DNA of 7,304 nucleotides from Spirochaetota bacterium. Lineage in GTDB: Bacteria > Spirochaetota > Spirochaetia > SZUA-6. Positions 1-5,299 of the stretch are shown in pieces. Position numbers and translations under genes: made by a program. Under the pieces are notes generated by a model that saw only the letters and a program-made list of their open reading frames with translations, was not told where the DNA came from and searched no databases. The stretch lies in contig QNBI01000095.1 in assembly GCA_003641675.1 (NCBI GenBank), positions 1 to 7,304 of the forward strand, given 5' to 3'. The number at the start of each line of letters is the position of its first letter. The stretch's first letter is position 1.

Positions 1-120
1 ACGGATTTCACAAATTAAATTAAACACATAATTAATCCGCAGATTACACGGATTTCACAAATTAAATTAAACACATAATTAATCCGCAGATTACACGGAT
101 TACACGGATTTCACAAATTA
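1..120. repeat. 47-bp direct repeat containing the CACGGAT word
   Basis: Positions 1-47 and 48-94 are identical 47-bp units. They are followed by a 9-bp extra unit (acggattac, 95-103) and the first 17 bases of a third copy (104-120). Each unit begins with acggatttcac and contains aattaaacacata and aatccgcagattac. The 13-mer aattaaacacata recurs once more at 286-298, outside the array. The array touches the window edge, so its full length is unknown. No open reading frame is apparent in it. Confidence 0.9.
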
Positions 121-130
121 AAATGAATTA

Positions 131-196
131 CCCCTCAGCAAGCTACGGGGTATCAAAGAGTTATTCTTTATAATTCTCTCGCAACAAGCTGCGGGG
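131..196. repeat. Duplicated GC-rich hairpin element
   Basis: Two related 14-mers, AGCAAGCTACGGGG (137-150) and AACAAGCTGCGGGG (183-196), match at 12 of 14 positions and lie 46 bp apart. Each is the right part of an imperfect hairpin. Positions 131-150 can pair CCCC with GGGG plus AGC with GCT. Positions 178-183 pair with 190-195 around the loop ACAAGC, with one T-G wobble. The spacer is AT-rich. This looks like a degenerate dispersed palindrome. There is no T-run after either stem, so I do not call it a terminator. Confidence 0.55.
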
Positions 197-208
197 AATT
201 AAACCATA

Positions 209-240
209 GATCCTTCGACTCCCTTCGGCCGCTCAGGATC
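209..240. repeat. CCTTCGAC...CTCAGG palindromic repeat
   Basis: GATCCT at 209-214 is the exact reverse complement of AGGATC at 235-240. The interior carries TTCGACTCCCTTCGGCCGCTC, so the arms extend imperfectly. The layout resembles the CCTTCGAC...GCTCAGGA intergenic palindromes seen in many unrelated bacterial genomes. That resemblance is from memory, not from a search. It lies in a gene-free stretch beside other repeat families. Confidence 0.6.
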
Positions 241-250
241 AATTCGGCTA

Positions 251-275
251 TAGACTTTTTCGAAGAAAAAGTCTA
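251..275. repeat. Perfect 10-bp stem hairpin, loop CGAAG
   Basis: TAGACTTTTT (251-260) and AAAAAGTCTA (266-275) form a perfect 10-bp stem around the 5-base loop CGAAG. The T and A runs are inside the stem and no U-tract follows on either strand, so it is not a classical intrinsic terminator. It lies about 220 bp past the last gene on the minus strand and could still protect or end that transcript. Confidence 0.6.
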
Positions 276-390
276 AGTCTCATTGAATTAAACACATACT
301 GAAAACTACCTAAAACCCAATTACACTTACTCATACTTCTCAGAGATTGTCTACTTTGTCATTATTATTCAATAAACTGAAACTCGCTAT

Positions 391-418
391 TTCCGCGTAA
401 TCCGCGTAATCCGCGGAT
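391..418. repeat. 9-bp tandem word TCCGCGTAA
   Basis: TCCGCGTAA occurs at 392-400 and 401-409, followed by TCCGCGGAT. The word resembles the ATCCGTG family elsewhere in the window but is a distinct variant (CCGCG instead of CCGTG). The tract is short, non-coding in appearance and of unknown role. Confidence 0.7.
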
Positions 419-438
419 CAGTTATAATTTTTTCTTTA

Positions 439-467
439 CCTTCGCGCCTTCGCGCCTTGGCGTGAGG
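439..467. repeat. CTTCGCGC heptamer-like tandem word
   Basis: The tract CCTTCGCGCCTTCGCGCC, followed by TTGGCGTGAGG, is built from an 8-bp unit, CTTCGCGC, with a diverged third copy. It lies about 30 bp past the stop of the small membrane-protein gene on the minus strand. A CGCC-AA-GGCG mini-hairpin is possible within it, but there is no terminator-like T-run. Confidence 0.65.
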
Positions 468-494
468 AAAGTATGAACCCGTCCCTAATTATTT

Positions 495-632
495 TCAACG
501 AACTTTTTCTTTAAAGAACAGTAAATGCCTGCTCTTTATGATATCTATTCCTATCCTGCTTTTTACATAGTAACCCGCGTAAAGTAAAGCCGCTATCCCT
601 AAAATAACCGCGGAAATTTTGATTATCTTCAT
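495..632 (-). CDS. Small single-pass membrane protein, 45 residues, unknown function
   Basis: This short gene reads from ATG at 632 to TGA at 495-497. The protein begins MKIIKISAVILGIAALLYAG, a positively charged end followed by a hydrophobic segment (about residues 5-22). A basic tail follows, rich in Lys and Arg, ending FFKEKVR. That is the pattern of a single-pass inner-membrane protein with a short cytoplasmic tail. It lies on the same strand as, and downstream of, the chain-length gene, separated only by a CGTGT repeat array. GAGG directly abuts the ATG with no spacer, which is a poor ribosome site. An in-frame ATG at 659, inside the repeat, would add nine residues (MDTDIYRLR). I do not recognise a family. 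A role as a small subunit of the polysaccharide machinery is only inferred from position. Confidence 0.55.
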   Translation of the reverse strand: MKIIKISAVILGIAALLYAGYYVKSRIGIDIIKSRHLLFFKEKVR

Positions 633-647
633 CCTCAATCGGTATAT

Positions 648-776
648 ATCCGTGTCCATCCGTGTCTATTCATCCGTGTCTCTTTATTCGTGTTGATTCG
701 TGTCTCTTCATTCGTGTTGATTCGTGTCTCTTCATTCGTGTTGATTCGTGTCTCTTTATTCGTGTTGATTCGTGTT
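648..776. repeat. CCGTGT/TCGTGT array with 24-bp higher-order unit
   Basis: Three ATCCGTG words (648, 658, 672) are followed by eight ATTCGTG words at 686, 696, 710, 720, 734, 744, 758 and 768. From 686 the spacing alternates 10 and 14 bp, giving a 24-bp unit repeated about four times. The 14-bp half carries a pyrimidine spacer, TCTCTTC or TCTCTTT. The array stops exactly at the stop codon of the chain-length gene (777-779). On the other side it runs to within about 15 bases of the small membrane-protein start. Confidence 0.92.
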
Positions 777-2393
777 TTATACACGGTCATAGATAACCCC
801 CGGGATTGGAAAACTGCGGTTGTTTAATACTACTCCTAAAATGTTTACTTTCTTTTCAATTAACTGACTGACTAACGATTTAACAACCGGTTTACGGGAT
901 TTCCCTTCACTTAAAATTAAGAGGACTCCGCCAAAAAACTTTGAAATAATATTCGCGTCTTTAAAACTTCTTAAATCCGCGCAGTCAACAAGCACAATTT
1001 CAAACTTCTCTTCAGCTTTTCTAACAGTTTCTTCCATTTTAGAAGAACCTAAAAGAGTAATCGGGTTAAGTTCGGTGCTGCCTGTGGGTAATATCGATAG
1101 CTCATGGCTGTTGGCTCTTGGCTCGTGGCTCTTGGCTCGTGGCTCTTGGTTCACTGTTTTAATCACTTGTTCAAATGATGCTTTGCCTTCAAGAACATCG
1201 GTTAAGCCTGAATCCTGAGAAATGTTAAAGAATTTGTGCATTGACGAGTTCCTTAAATTGGCATCAATAATAAGAACTTTATGCCCTAATTTCTGTGACA
1301 GATACTTTCCTAAATTAGCAATTACGGTTGTCGCGCCTTCTCCCTGAATGGATGATACTCCCATTAAGCTCTTTAGGTTCTTATCCCTGAGCAAAAGGTA
1401 GATTTGATCGGATAAAACCTGGTAAGATTTCGCGTAAAAAGAACCCGGTTTGTTCCTTCTTTTTTTTCTTGGTATAGACCCGAGAAACGGAAGGTTTAAA
1501 AAACCCTCTATATCCTGAGCTGATTTAAAACTCTGGTCGGTATATTCAAATACAAAGGCTAACATCACCCCTAACAAAGGAGCCATAAACAAAGACAGAA
1601 GAAAAATCAGCATCTTAGACGGGCCCACAGGCTTAATCGGAATCTGCGCCTGCTCAATAATCTTAACCGTTGCCGGGCCGATGGCATCACTGTCAGGCAA
1701 AGGAGCGCCGGTTAAACTTTTTTCAACTTTGGCTATGTTGTCGCGAAGCTGTGTTACCATAGGGTGTTTTTTCCCATATTTTAGTTCCAACTCAACTAAC
1801 TGCTGTTCAAGGTCAAAAATAACGTATGAACGGCTTACAACATTAGCTGTTACCGCGGCTCCCAATGGGCTGAAATCCCTGACTTTAATAGTAAATAAGT
1901 CTGTATCCCTGATAGGTTCGACAGAAGTGTTTTTCTTTAAATCTTCAAGCGCCATCCTAAACCTGTAAGCCTGTTTCTGCTCTTTAGTTAACTTAGCCGT
2001 TTTCTTATTGAAGAAATTAATCTTAGCCTTAATTATTAAACGGCGCAGGCCTGAAGCAAAATCCTTCTCATAATCCAACGGCCGGTCATATAGAGCTAAT
2101 GACTTAACAACCCGCCCTATTACAGCCGAAGACTTTACAAGTTCGCTTTGAGTTAAAGATATCTCGCTGTTACGCGAATCAATTAGGTCACGGTAATAAA
2201 GCGAATCAACCTGCTTCTTTGCCGAAATCAGCATCTTAACCGAAGATTCGTATACCGGAGTCTTGAGTTTCAGCCCGATAAATACGGTTGAAACTACCGT
2301 TACAAAACTTACGATTATGACCATTTTCTGCCGGAAAATAACCCTTAAATAATCCCGCATAGTAGTCTCTCTTTGTCCTTCAGATATTTCCAT
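777..2393 (-). CDS. Wzz/Wzc-like polysaccharide chain-length protein with degenerate tyrosine-kinase domain
   Basis: This 538-residue protein has the layout of a polysaccharide co-polymerase fused to a bacterial tyrosine-kinase domain (Wzc type). A Wzz-like region begins near residue 12, with membrane segments at about 24-42 and 261-281 and a periplasmic region between. The periplasmic part is shorter than in Wzc but has a GNVR-like helical stretch (about 195-225), and IPIKPVGPSK precedes the second membrane segment. The cytoplasmic part (about 318-538) aligns with the CpsD/Wzc ATPase fold, but the key residues are changed. The Walker A stretch is SSIQGEGATT, with Ala354 where Lys is expected. 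Walker A' is IIDANLR (Asn for the second Asp). Walker B is IVLVDCADL, lacking the usual DTPP-like end. Only one tyrosine (536) lies near the C-terminus instead of a cluster. I infer a pseudokinase that keeps a structural or regulatory role. Residues 416-432 are repeat-encoded. The start is ATG 2393, seven bases after GGAGGAGG. It follows the GxxExxY gene on the same strand. Confidence 0.9.
   Translation of the reverse strand: MEISEGQRETTMRDYLRVIFRQKMVIIVSFVTVVSTVFIGLKLKTPVYESSVKMLISAKKQVDSLYYRDLIDSRNSEISLTQSELVKSSAVIGRVVKSLALYDRPLDYEKDFASGLRRLIIKAKINFFNKKTAKLTKEQKQAYRFRMALEDLKKNTSVEPIRDTDLFTIKVRDFSPLGAAVTANVVSRSYVIFDLEQQLVELELKYGKKHPMVTQLRDNIAKVEKSLTGAPLPDSDAIGPATVKIIEQAQIPIKPVGPSKMLIFLLSLFMAPLLGVMLAFVFEYTDQSFKSAQDIEGFLNLPFLGSIPRKKRRNKPGSFYAKSYQVLSDQIYLLLRDKNLKSLMGVSSIQGEGATTVIANLGKYLSQKLGHKVLIIDANLRNSSMHKFFNISQDSGLTDVLEGKASFEQVIKTVNQEPRAKSHEPRANSHELSILPTGSTELNPITLLGSSKMEETVRKAEEKFEIVLVDCADLRSFKDANIISKFFGGVLLILSEGKSRKPVVKSLVSQLIEKKVNILGVVLNNRSFPIPGVIYDRV
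1100..1148. repeat. In-frame 7-bp tandem repeat inside the kinase-like gene
   Basis: Seven consecutive 7-bp units fill this stretch: GCTCATG, GCTGTTG, GCTCTTG, GCTCGTG, GCTCTTG, GCTCGTG, GCTCTTG. A diverged GTTCACT follows. Because seven codons equal three units, the coding strand yields a 7-residue protein repeat, EPRAKSH then EPRANSH. The stretch lies between Walker A' and Walker B, in the loop that in CpsD-like proteins normally joins the DVLxG...VI helix to the LxxLPxG strand. It looks like an insertion tolerated in a surface loop. Confidence 0.9.
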
Positions 2394-2400
2394 AGGTTTC

Positions 2401-2408
2401 CCTCCTCC
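2401..2408 (-). promoter_or_regulatory. Strong ribosome binding site of the chain-length gene
   Basis: On the minus strand GGAGGAGG lies seven bases upstream of ATG 2393. It is the strongest Shine-Dalgarno site in the window. It fixes the start at 2393 rather than at the internal methionine 12. Confidence 0.85.
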
Positions 2409-2411
2409 TTT

Positions 2412-2458
2412 TTAAACACGGATTCACACGGATCATATGGACACGGATATACACAGAT
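2412..2458. repeat. CACGGAT array in opposite orientation to 2849-3081
   Basis: ACACGGAT occurs at 2416-2423, 2426-2433 and 2441-2448, with a diverged ACACAGAT at 2451-2458. The orientation on the plus strand is reversed relative to the arrays at 648-776 and 2849-3081. The 22 bases 2412-2433 are the reverse complement of 2865-2886 at 21 of 22 positions. The array lies between the GxxExxY stop and the strong ribosome site of the next gene. Confidence 0.88.
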
Positions 2459-2473
2459 ATCCATGCCTATAGG

Positions 2474-2848
2474 TTATCCGTAAATACGGCGTCTTATGTC
2501 TAATTTCTCTCCGGAAAAATTGACCAAAATGCCAACTTTATATTTTGTTGCCTTTAAATAACCATATAACTGTTCTTCAAATACTTTCGGCATAACATTT
2601 ACCGCCTTTATCTCAATAATAATCTTATCTTCAACTATAAAGTCCGGTTCATATATTCCAACTTGCTTAGATTTATAAACAATTTTAATTTTCTTCTTTC
2701 CGTCATACTTGATCTCTCTCTTGTCGAATTCTTCTTGCAGAGAATTGTGATATACTATTTCTTTAAATCCCGGGCCTAAGATGTTATATACCTCAAAGAT
2801 AGCCCCTCGTATTTTATAAGTTAACCCTTCGTGCTCTAACTTTCCCAT
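2474..2848 (-). CDS. GxxExxY family protein (PD-(D/E)XK-like nuclease fold)
   Basis: This 124-residue protein matches the GxxExxY family, a PD-(D/E)XK-type fold whose biological role is not established. The name-giving motif is visible as GFKEIVY (27-33), inside ILGPGFKEIVYHNSL. The nuclease-like core is Glu19, PDF with Asp69, and IEIKA with Glu79 and Lys81. QLYGYLKA (93-100) follows, with a conserved Gln that is typical of the fold. The length is normal for the family. The ATG at 2848 directly abuts a repeat unit (CACGGAT then ATG). The repeat's purine stretch AAAGAGAG gives a plausible ribosome site eight bases away. The gene interrupts an otherwise functional run of polysaccharide genes and is bracketed by inverted CACGGAT arrays. 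I therefore infer an acquired passenger rather than a pathway enzyme. Members of this family often sit among surface-polysaccharide genes in metagenome assemblies (recollection, not searched). Confidence 0.9.
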   Translation of the reverse strand: MGKLEHEGLTYKIRGAIFEVYNILGPGFKEIVYHNSLQEEFDKREIKYDGKKKIKIVYKSKQVGIYEPDFIVEDKIIIEIKAVNVMPKVFEEQLYGYLKATKYKVGILVNFSGEKLDIRRRIYG

Positions 2849-3081
2849 ATCCGTGTCTCTCTTTATCCGTGTTAATCCGTGTTTAAGTAAATCCGTGTCT
2901 CTTTATCCGTGTTAATCCGTGTTTAAGTAAATCCGTGTTTAAGTGAATCCGTGTCTCTCTTCATCCGTGCAAATCCGTGTTTAAGTGAATCCGTGTCTCT
3001 CTTCATCCGTGTTAATCCGTGTTTAAGTGAATCCGTGTCTAAATATATCCGTGTTAATCCGTGTTTAAGTGAATCCGTGTC
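2849..3081. repeat. 17-copy ATCCGTG array with three spacer types
   Basis: Seventeen ATCCGTG words occur, separated by three recurring spacers. Type A is tctctctt plus t or c, type B is ttaa, and type C is tttaagta or tttaagtga-like. The order is ABC, ABC, C, ABC, ABC, ABC, A, giving a 41-43-bp higher-order unit; the fourth ABC-like group has gcaa in place of ttaa. The array starts at the base next to the ATG of the GxxExxY gene (2848). It ends inside the stop codon of the export gene (3082-3084), where the repeat's GA completes the TGA. Spacers are repeated rather than unique, so it is not a CRISPR array. Confidence 0.95.
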
Positions 3082-3681
3082 TCAAAAGACACCCTCCGAA
3101 ACAGTTATGATATCTCCGGATTTAACAAGGAAATCCTTTGAGGAATCTCCGTTCATAATAGCTTTTATATTAACTTTAACCGGTTTATATCCTTTTTTAT
3201 CTTTATCGGCACGCAGAAGTTTGACTTTGCTTGAAGAACCAAATTTGGTAAATCCTCCTGCCATGGATATTGCCCTAAGAACAGTTACATTTTCATCTAT
3301 AAGATAAGGGCCGGGATGCATAACCTCGCCGTAAACAAAGAATTTCCGGCTCCGGCTCTCTCTTAAAGAAACAGTTACAACCGGATATCTCATATACCCG
3401 TCAGCAAGACGAGCCTGAATCTCGGTTTGTATTTCAGTCAAAGTTAACCCTTTTACCATAACACTTCCTATATAAGGAAAAGATATTGTCCCGTCAGGAG
3501 CAACTGTAACCTCCGCTAAAAGCTTGTCCGGCTGTAAAACATTTATGTCTAAAATGTCATCTACTCCCACTGTGTATTCGGACTGGGCCGGCTTTTCAGT
3601 CGAAACCGTCTCTTCTGCCCATGTTAGCGGTGAAATGATAACAAGAGAAAAGATTGTCAATAATGATAGTAAATGTTTCAT
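3082..3681 (-). CDS. Short Wza-like polysaccharide export protein (Poly_export + SLBB)
   Basis: The 199-residue product is a polysaccharide export protein of the OPX (Wza) family, which forms or gates the periplasmic and outer-membrane conduit. A signal peptide spans about residues 1-22 (MKHLLSLLTIFSLVIISPLTWA, shown as 20 residues or fewer: MKHLLSLLTI then FSLVIISPLTWA) with likely signal-peptidase I cleavage before EE. No lipobox cysteine is present. Poly_export motifs begin at YTVGVDDILDINV (36-48), then APDGTISFPYIG (61-72). An SLBB-like domain follows (about 114-197), with FFVYGEVMHPGPYLI and AGGFTKFG. It ends GDIITVSEGVF. It is about half the length of Escherichia coli Wza and lacks the C-terminal helix that forms Wza's outer-membrane barrel. 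The start is ATG 3681, five bases after GGAGG; upstream in-frame starts overlap the preceding gene. The neighbouring barrel protein could provide the missing outer-membrane channel, by inference. Confidence 0.92.
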   Translation of the reverse strand: MKHLLSLLTIFSLVIISPLTWAEETVSTEKPAQSEYTVGVDDILDINVLQPDKLLAEVTVAPDGTISFPYIGSVMVKGLTLTEIQTEIQARLADGYMRYPVVTVSLRESRSRKFFVYGEVMHPGPYLIDENVTVLRAISMAGGFTKFGSSSKVKLLRADKDKKGYKPVKVNIKAIMNGDSSKDFLVKSGDIITVSEGVF

Positions 3682-3686
3682 GATTG

Positions 3687-3691
3687 CCTCC
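3687..3691 (-). promoter_or_regulatory. Ribosome binding site that sets the export-protein start
   Basis: GGAGG on the minus strand lies five bases before ATG 3681. The upstream in-frame ATG at 3693 overlaps this site, and the longer TTG-start reading overlaps the transferase gene. The signal peptide also begins properly only at 3681. Confidence 0.8.
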
Positions 3692-3700
3692 ATTGTTTTA

Positions 3701-3716
3701 TGCCGATAAATCGGCA
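3701..3716. other. Intergenic hairpin between transferase and export genes
   Basis: TGCCGATAAATCGGCA is a perfect 7-bp inverted repeat with a two-base centre, more realistically TGCCG/CGGCA with a six-base loop. It lies between the transferase stop (3731) and the export gene's ribosome site (3687-3691). No T-run follows. It could be a small attenuator, an RNA-processing site or a protein-binding palindrome; none is shown. Confidence 0.55.
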
Positions 3717-3730
3717 GACTACATTTGTGT

Positions 3731-5137
3731 TTACTTAGCGCCAACGCCGAAAAGAACAACCGGAAATGTCTTAATCAATATCTTTATATCCAGCCACAAT
3801 GACCAGGTATCAATATATTTAAGGTCAAGTTTCACCCATTCATCAAAATCAACAATTTTATTCCTCCCGTTTATCTGCCATAAACAGGTTATTCCCGGAC
3901 GCATACTTAACCTCCGCCTGTGCCAGTAATCATACTGACTTACTTCCTCAGGTATAGGAGGCCTCGGGCCTACAATACTCATATCCCCTTTAAAAACATT
4001 CCATAATTGAGGAAGTTCATCAATACTCGTTTTACGTAAAACCCTGCCTATTTTTGTAAGACGCGGATCATTGTCCATCTTAAAGACAGGCCCGTTCATC
4101 TGGTTGTGTTTCTTTAACTCTTCTAATTTTTCTTCGGCGTCCTGCACCATAGTCCTGAATTTATAAAGGATAAATTTTCTCCCTTTTAAAGTTGACCTTA
4201 CCTGACGGAAGAAAACCGGCCCTTTAGATGTCCCCTTTATAAGTATTGATACAATTAAAAACAACGGAGATAAAACCAATAGGCATATAAAGGAAAAAAT
4301 AATATCAAACACTCTCTTTACAAGAAGAGCCCATAATCTGTCTGAAGTGCTTTCGAAAGTTAATAAAGGAAACCCCTGTATATCCGTTTGCTTTGCTTTA
4401 GAGAACTTTAACTCAAAAATATCTACCGCGACACTTACTTTAATCCCTTCAAGTTCACAAAAACACATCGCGTCTTCAATACGGGCTAACTGAGACCTGG
4501 GAACAACAAAAATGACTTCATCAAGAACTTCTTCATGAGCTATCTTCGAAATGGCTTCAAATGTCCCTATAACTTCATAACCTTCAATAAAAGACCCTTT
4601 TTTATCCCTATCTTCATCAACAATACCGATTATTTTCAATCCCCATTCTTTATGCCCGTTGATAAGGGATATCAGCTTCCTGGCGCGGGTGCCGGTGCCG
4701 GCGATTAAAAGCCGCCGGTAATTATATCCTTTACTGCGGATTTTTCTGAAAATCAGCAGAAGGATTAGTTTCTCAACCGCTATAAAGGAAGTAGAAAGGA
4801 TAAAAACAGTAATAATCAGCGCCCTGCTTACTCCTTCAATCTTAAAAGCGTAAGAGAAACTTCCGTAAAAAAGCAGGCCGAAGAATCCCGCTTTAAGCAG
4901 ATTAGCTACAATTTCCGCCGCGGCCTTTACCCTGAAAGATTTATCCAATTCAAAGAAGTATAAAAACAAAGCCCAAATTAAAAGTATTACCGGCAAAAGA
5001 ATTATATAAGTAGATAAATTATAAAGGACATCTGTCCGGTTTATGAAAAAATAACCTATGAAGAATGACGCTGTTACTAAACAGAGGTCAAGAATCATCA
5101 CCAGACGCCGTAAGATTATATTGTATTCTTTCAGCAT
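3731..5137 (-). CDS. Polyprenyl-phosphate sugar-1-phosphate transferase (WcaJ/WbaP type)
   Basis: This inner-membrane enzyme is predicted to transfer a hexose-1-phosphate from a nucleotide sugar to undecaprenyl phosphate, the first step of repeat-unit assembly. Numbering is from ATG 5137 (468 residues). About four N-terminal membrane segments span roughly 10-130. A Rossmann-like domain follows, with LLIAGTGTRARKLI near 143. The catalytic half begins at KRVFDIIFSF (274), a hydrophobic re-entrant segment. It then has FRTM (327-330), the catalytic Asp-Glu pair in SIDELPQLWN (371-380), GDMSIVGPRPP (384-394) and RPGITCLWQINGR (413-425). These are the signature motifs of the bacterial sugar transferase family. 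The order and length match the exopolysaccharide glycosylphosphotransferase family. The donor sugar cannot be told from sequence. A GTG at 5149 would add four residues; I chose ATG 5137 because GGGTG lies five bases upstream, but this is a weak site and either is possible. Confidence 0.94.
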   Translation of the reverse strand: MLKEYNIILRRLVMILDLCLVTASFFIGYFFINRTDVLYNLSTYIILLPVILLIWALFLYFFELDKSFRVKAAAEIVANLLKAGFFGLLFYGSFSYAFKIEGVSRALIITVFILSTSFIAVEKLILLLIFRKIRSKGYNYRRLLIAGTGTRARKLISLINGHKEWGLKIIGIVDEDRDKKGSFIEGYEVIGTFEAISKIAHEEVLDEVIFVVPRSQLARIEDAMCFCELEGIKVSVAVDIFELKFSKAKQTDIQGFPLLTFESTSDRLWALLVKRVFDIIFSFICLLVLSPLFLIVSILIKGTSKGPVFFRQVRSTLKGRKFILYKFRTMVQDAEEKLEELKKHNQMNGPVFKMDNDPRLTKIGRVLRKTSIDELPQLWNVFKGDMSIVGPRPPIPEEVSQYDYWHRRRLSMRPGITCLWQINGRNKIVDFDEWVKLDLKYIDTWSLWLDIKILIKTFPVVLFGVGAK

Positions 5138-5200
5138 TGTTACACCCACTCTTTTGCTTTACCGGAAAAATGCTGTACCCTATACCCTTGCGGACACAAG

Positions 5201-5236
5201 CACCCTCACGGGCACAAACACCCTCACGGGCACAAA
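5201..5236. repeat. 18-bp tandem repeat CACCCTCACGGGCACAAA
   Basis: Two identical 18-bp units occupy 5201-5218 and 5219-5236, followed by a partial unit CGGGCAAA. They are preceded by a related CTTGCGGACACAAG. The tract lies between the barrel-protein stop and the transferase start. I see no promoter consensus in it. Confidence 0.85.
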
Positions 5237-5240
5237 CGGG

Positions 5241-5265
5241 CAAATAATGCTAACCGCATTATTTG
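5241..5265. other. Perfect 10-bp stem hairpin between barrel and transferase genes
   Basis: CAAATAATGC (5241-5250) pairs perfectly with GCATTATTTG (5256-5265) around the loop TAACC. No T-tract follows on the transcribed strand, so it is unlikely to be an intrinsic terminator. A 150-base gap with a hairpin and a tandem repeat is a place where the operon transcript could be processed, giving different levels of the upstream and downstream genes. That last point is inference. Confidence 0.6.
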
Positions 5266-5299
5266 GGTTTACAGACAGAGGTTTTCTAAAAGAGGCCGG

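Noticed and set aside
251..275. Intrinsic terminator of the operon
   Set aside because: The stem is strong but there is no U-tract after it on the minus strand. The runs of T and A are inside the stem.
2849..3081. CRISPR array
   Set aside because: The repeated word is only 7 bp and the intervening segments are three recurring short sequences, not unique spacers. No Cas gene is nearby.
2412..3081. Classical insertion sequence around the GxxExxY gene
   Set aside because: There is no transposase, no terminal inverted repeat of typical length at both ends, and no visible target duplication. Only repeat arrays in opposite orientation are seen.
2951..3307. Plus-strand reading frame of 118 residues
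   Set aside because: Its first part is a translation of the ATCCGTG array (repeated NPCLSES-type residues) and the rest is antisense to the well-supported export gene.
3682..3759. Longer N-terminus of the export protein from a TTG at 3759
   Set aside because: It overlaps the transferase stop and would place 26 non-signal residues before the signal peptide. GGAGG at 3687-3691 points to ATG 3681.
5150..5299. Internal promoter before the transferase gene
   Set aside because: I found no -35 and -10 pair with acceptable spacing on the minus strand.
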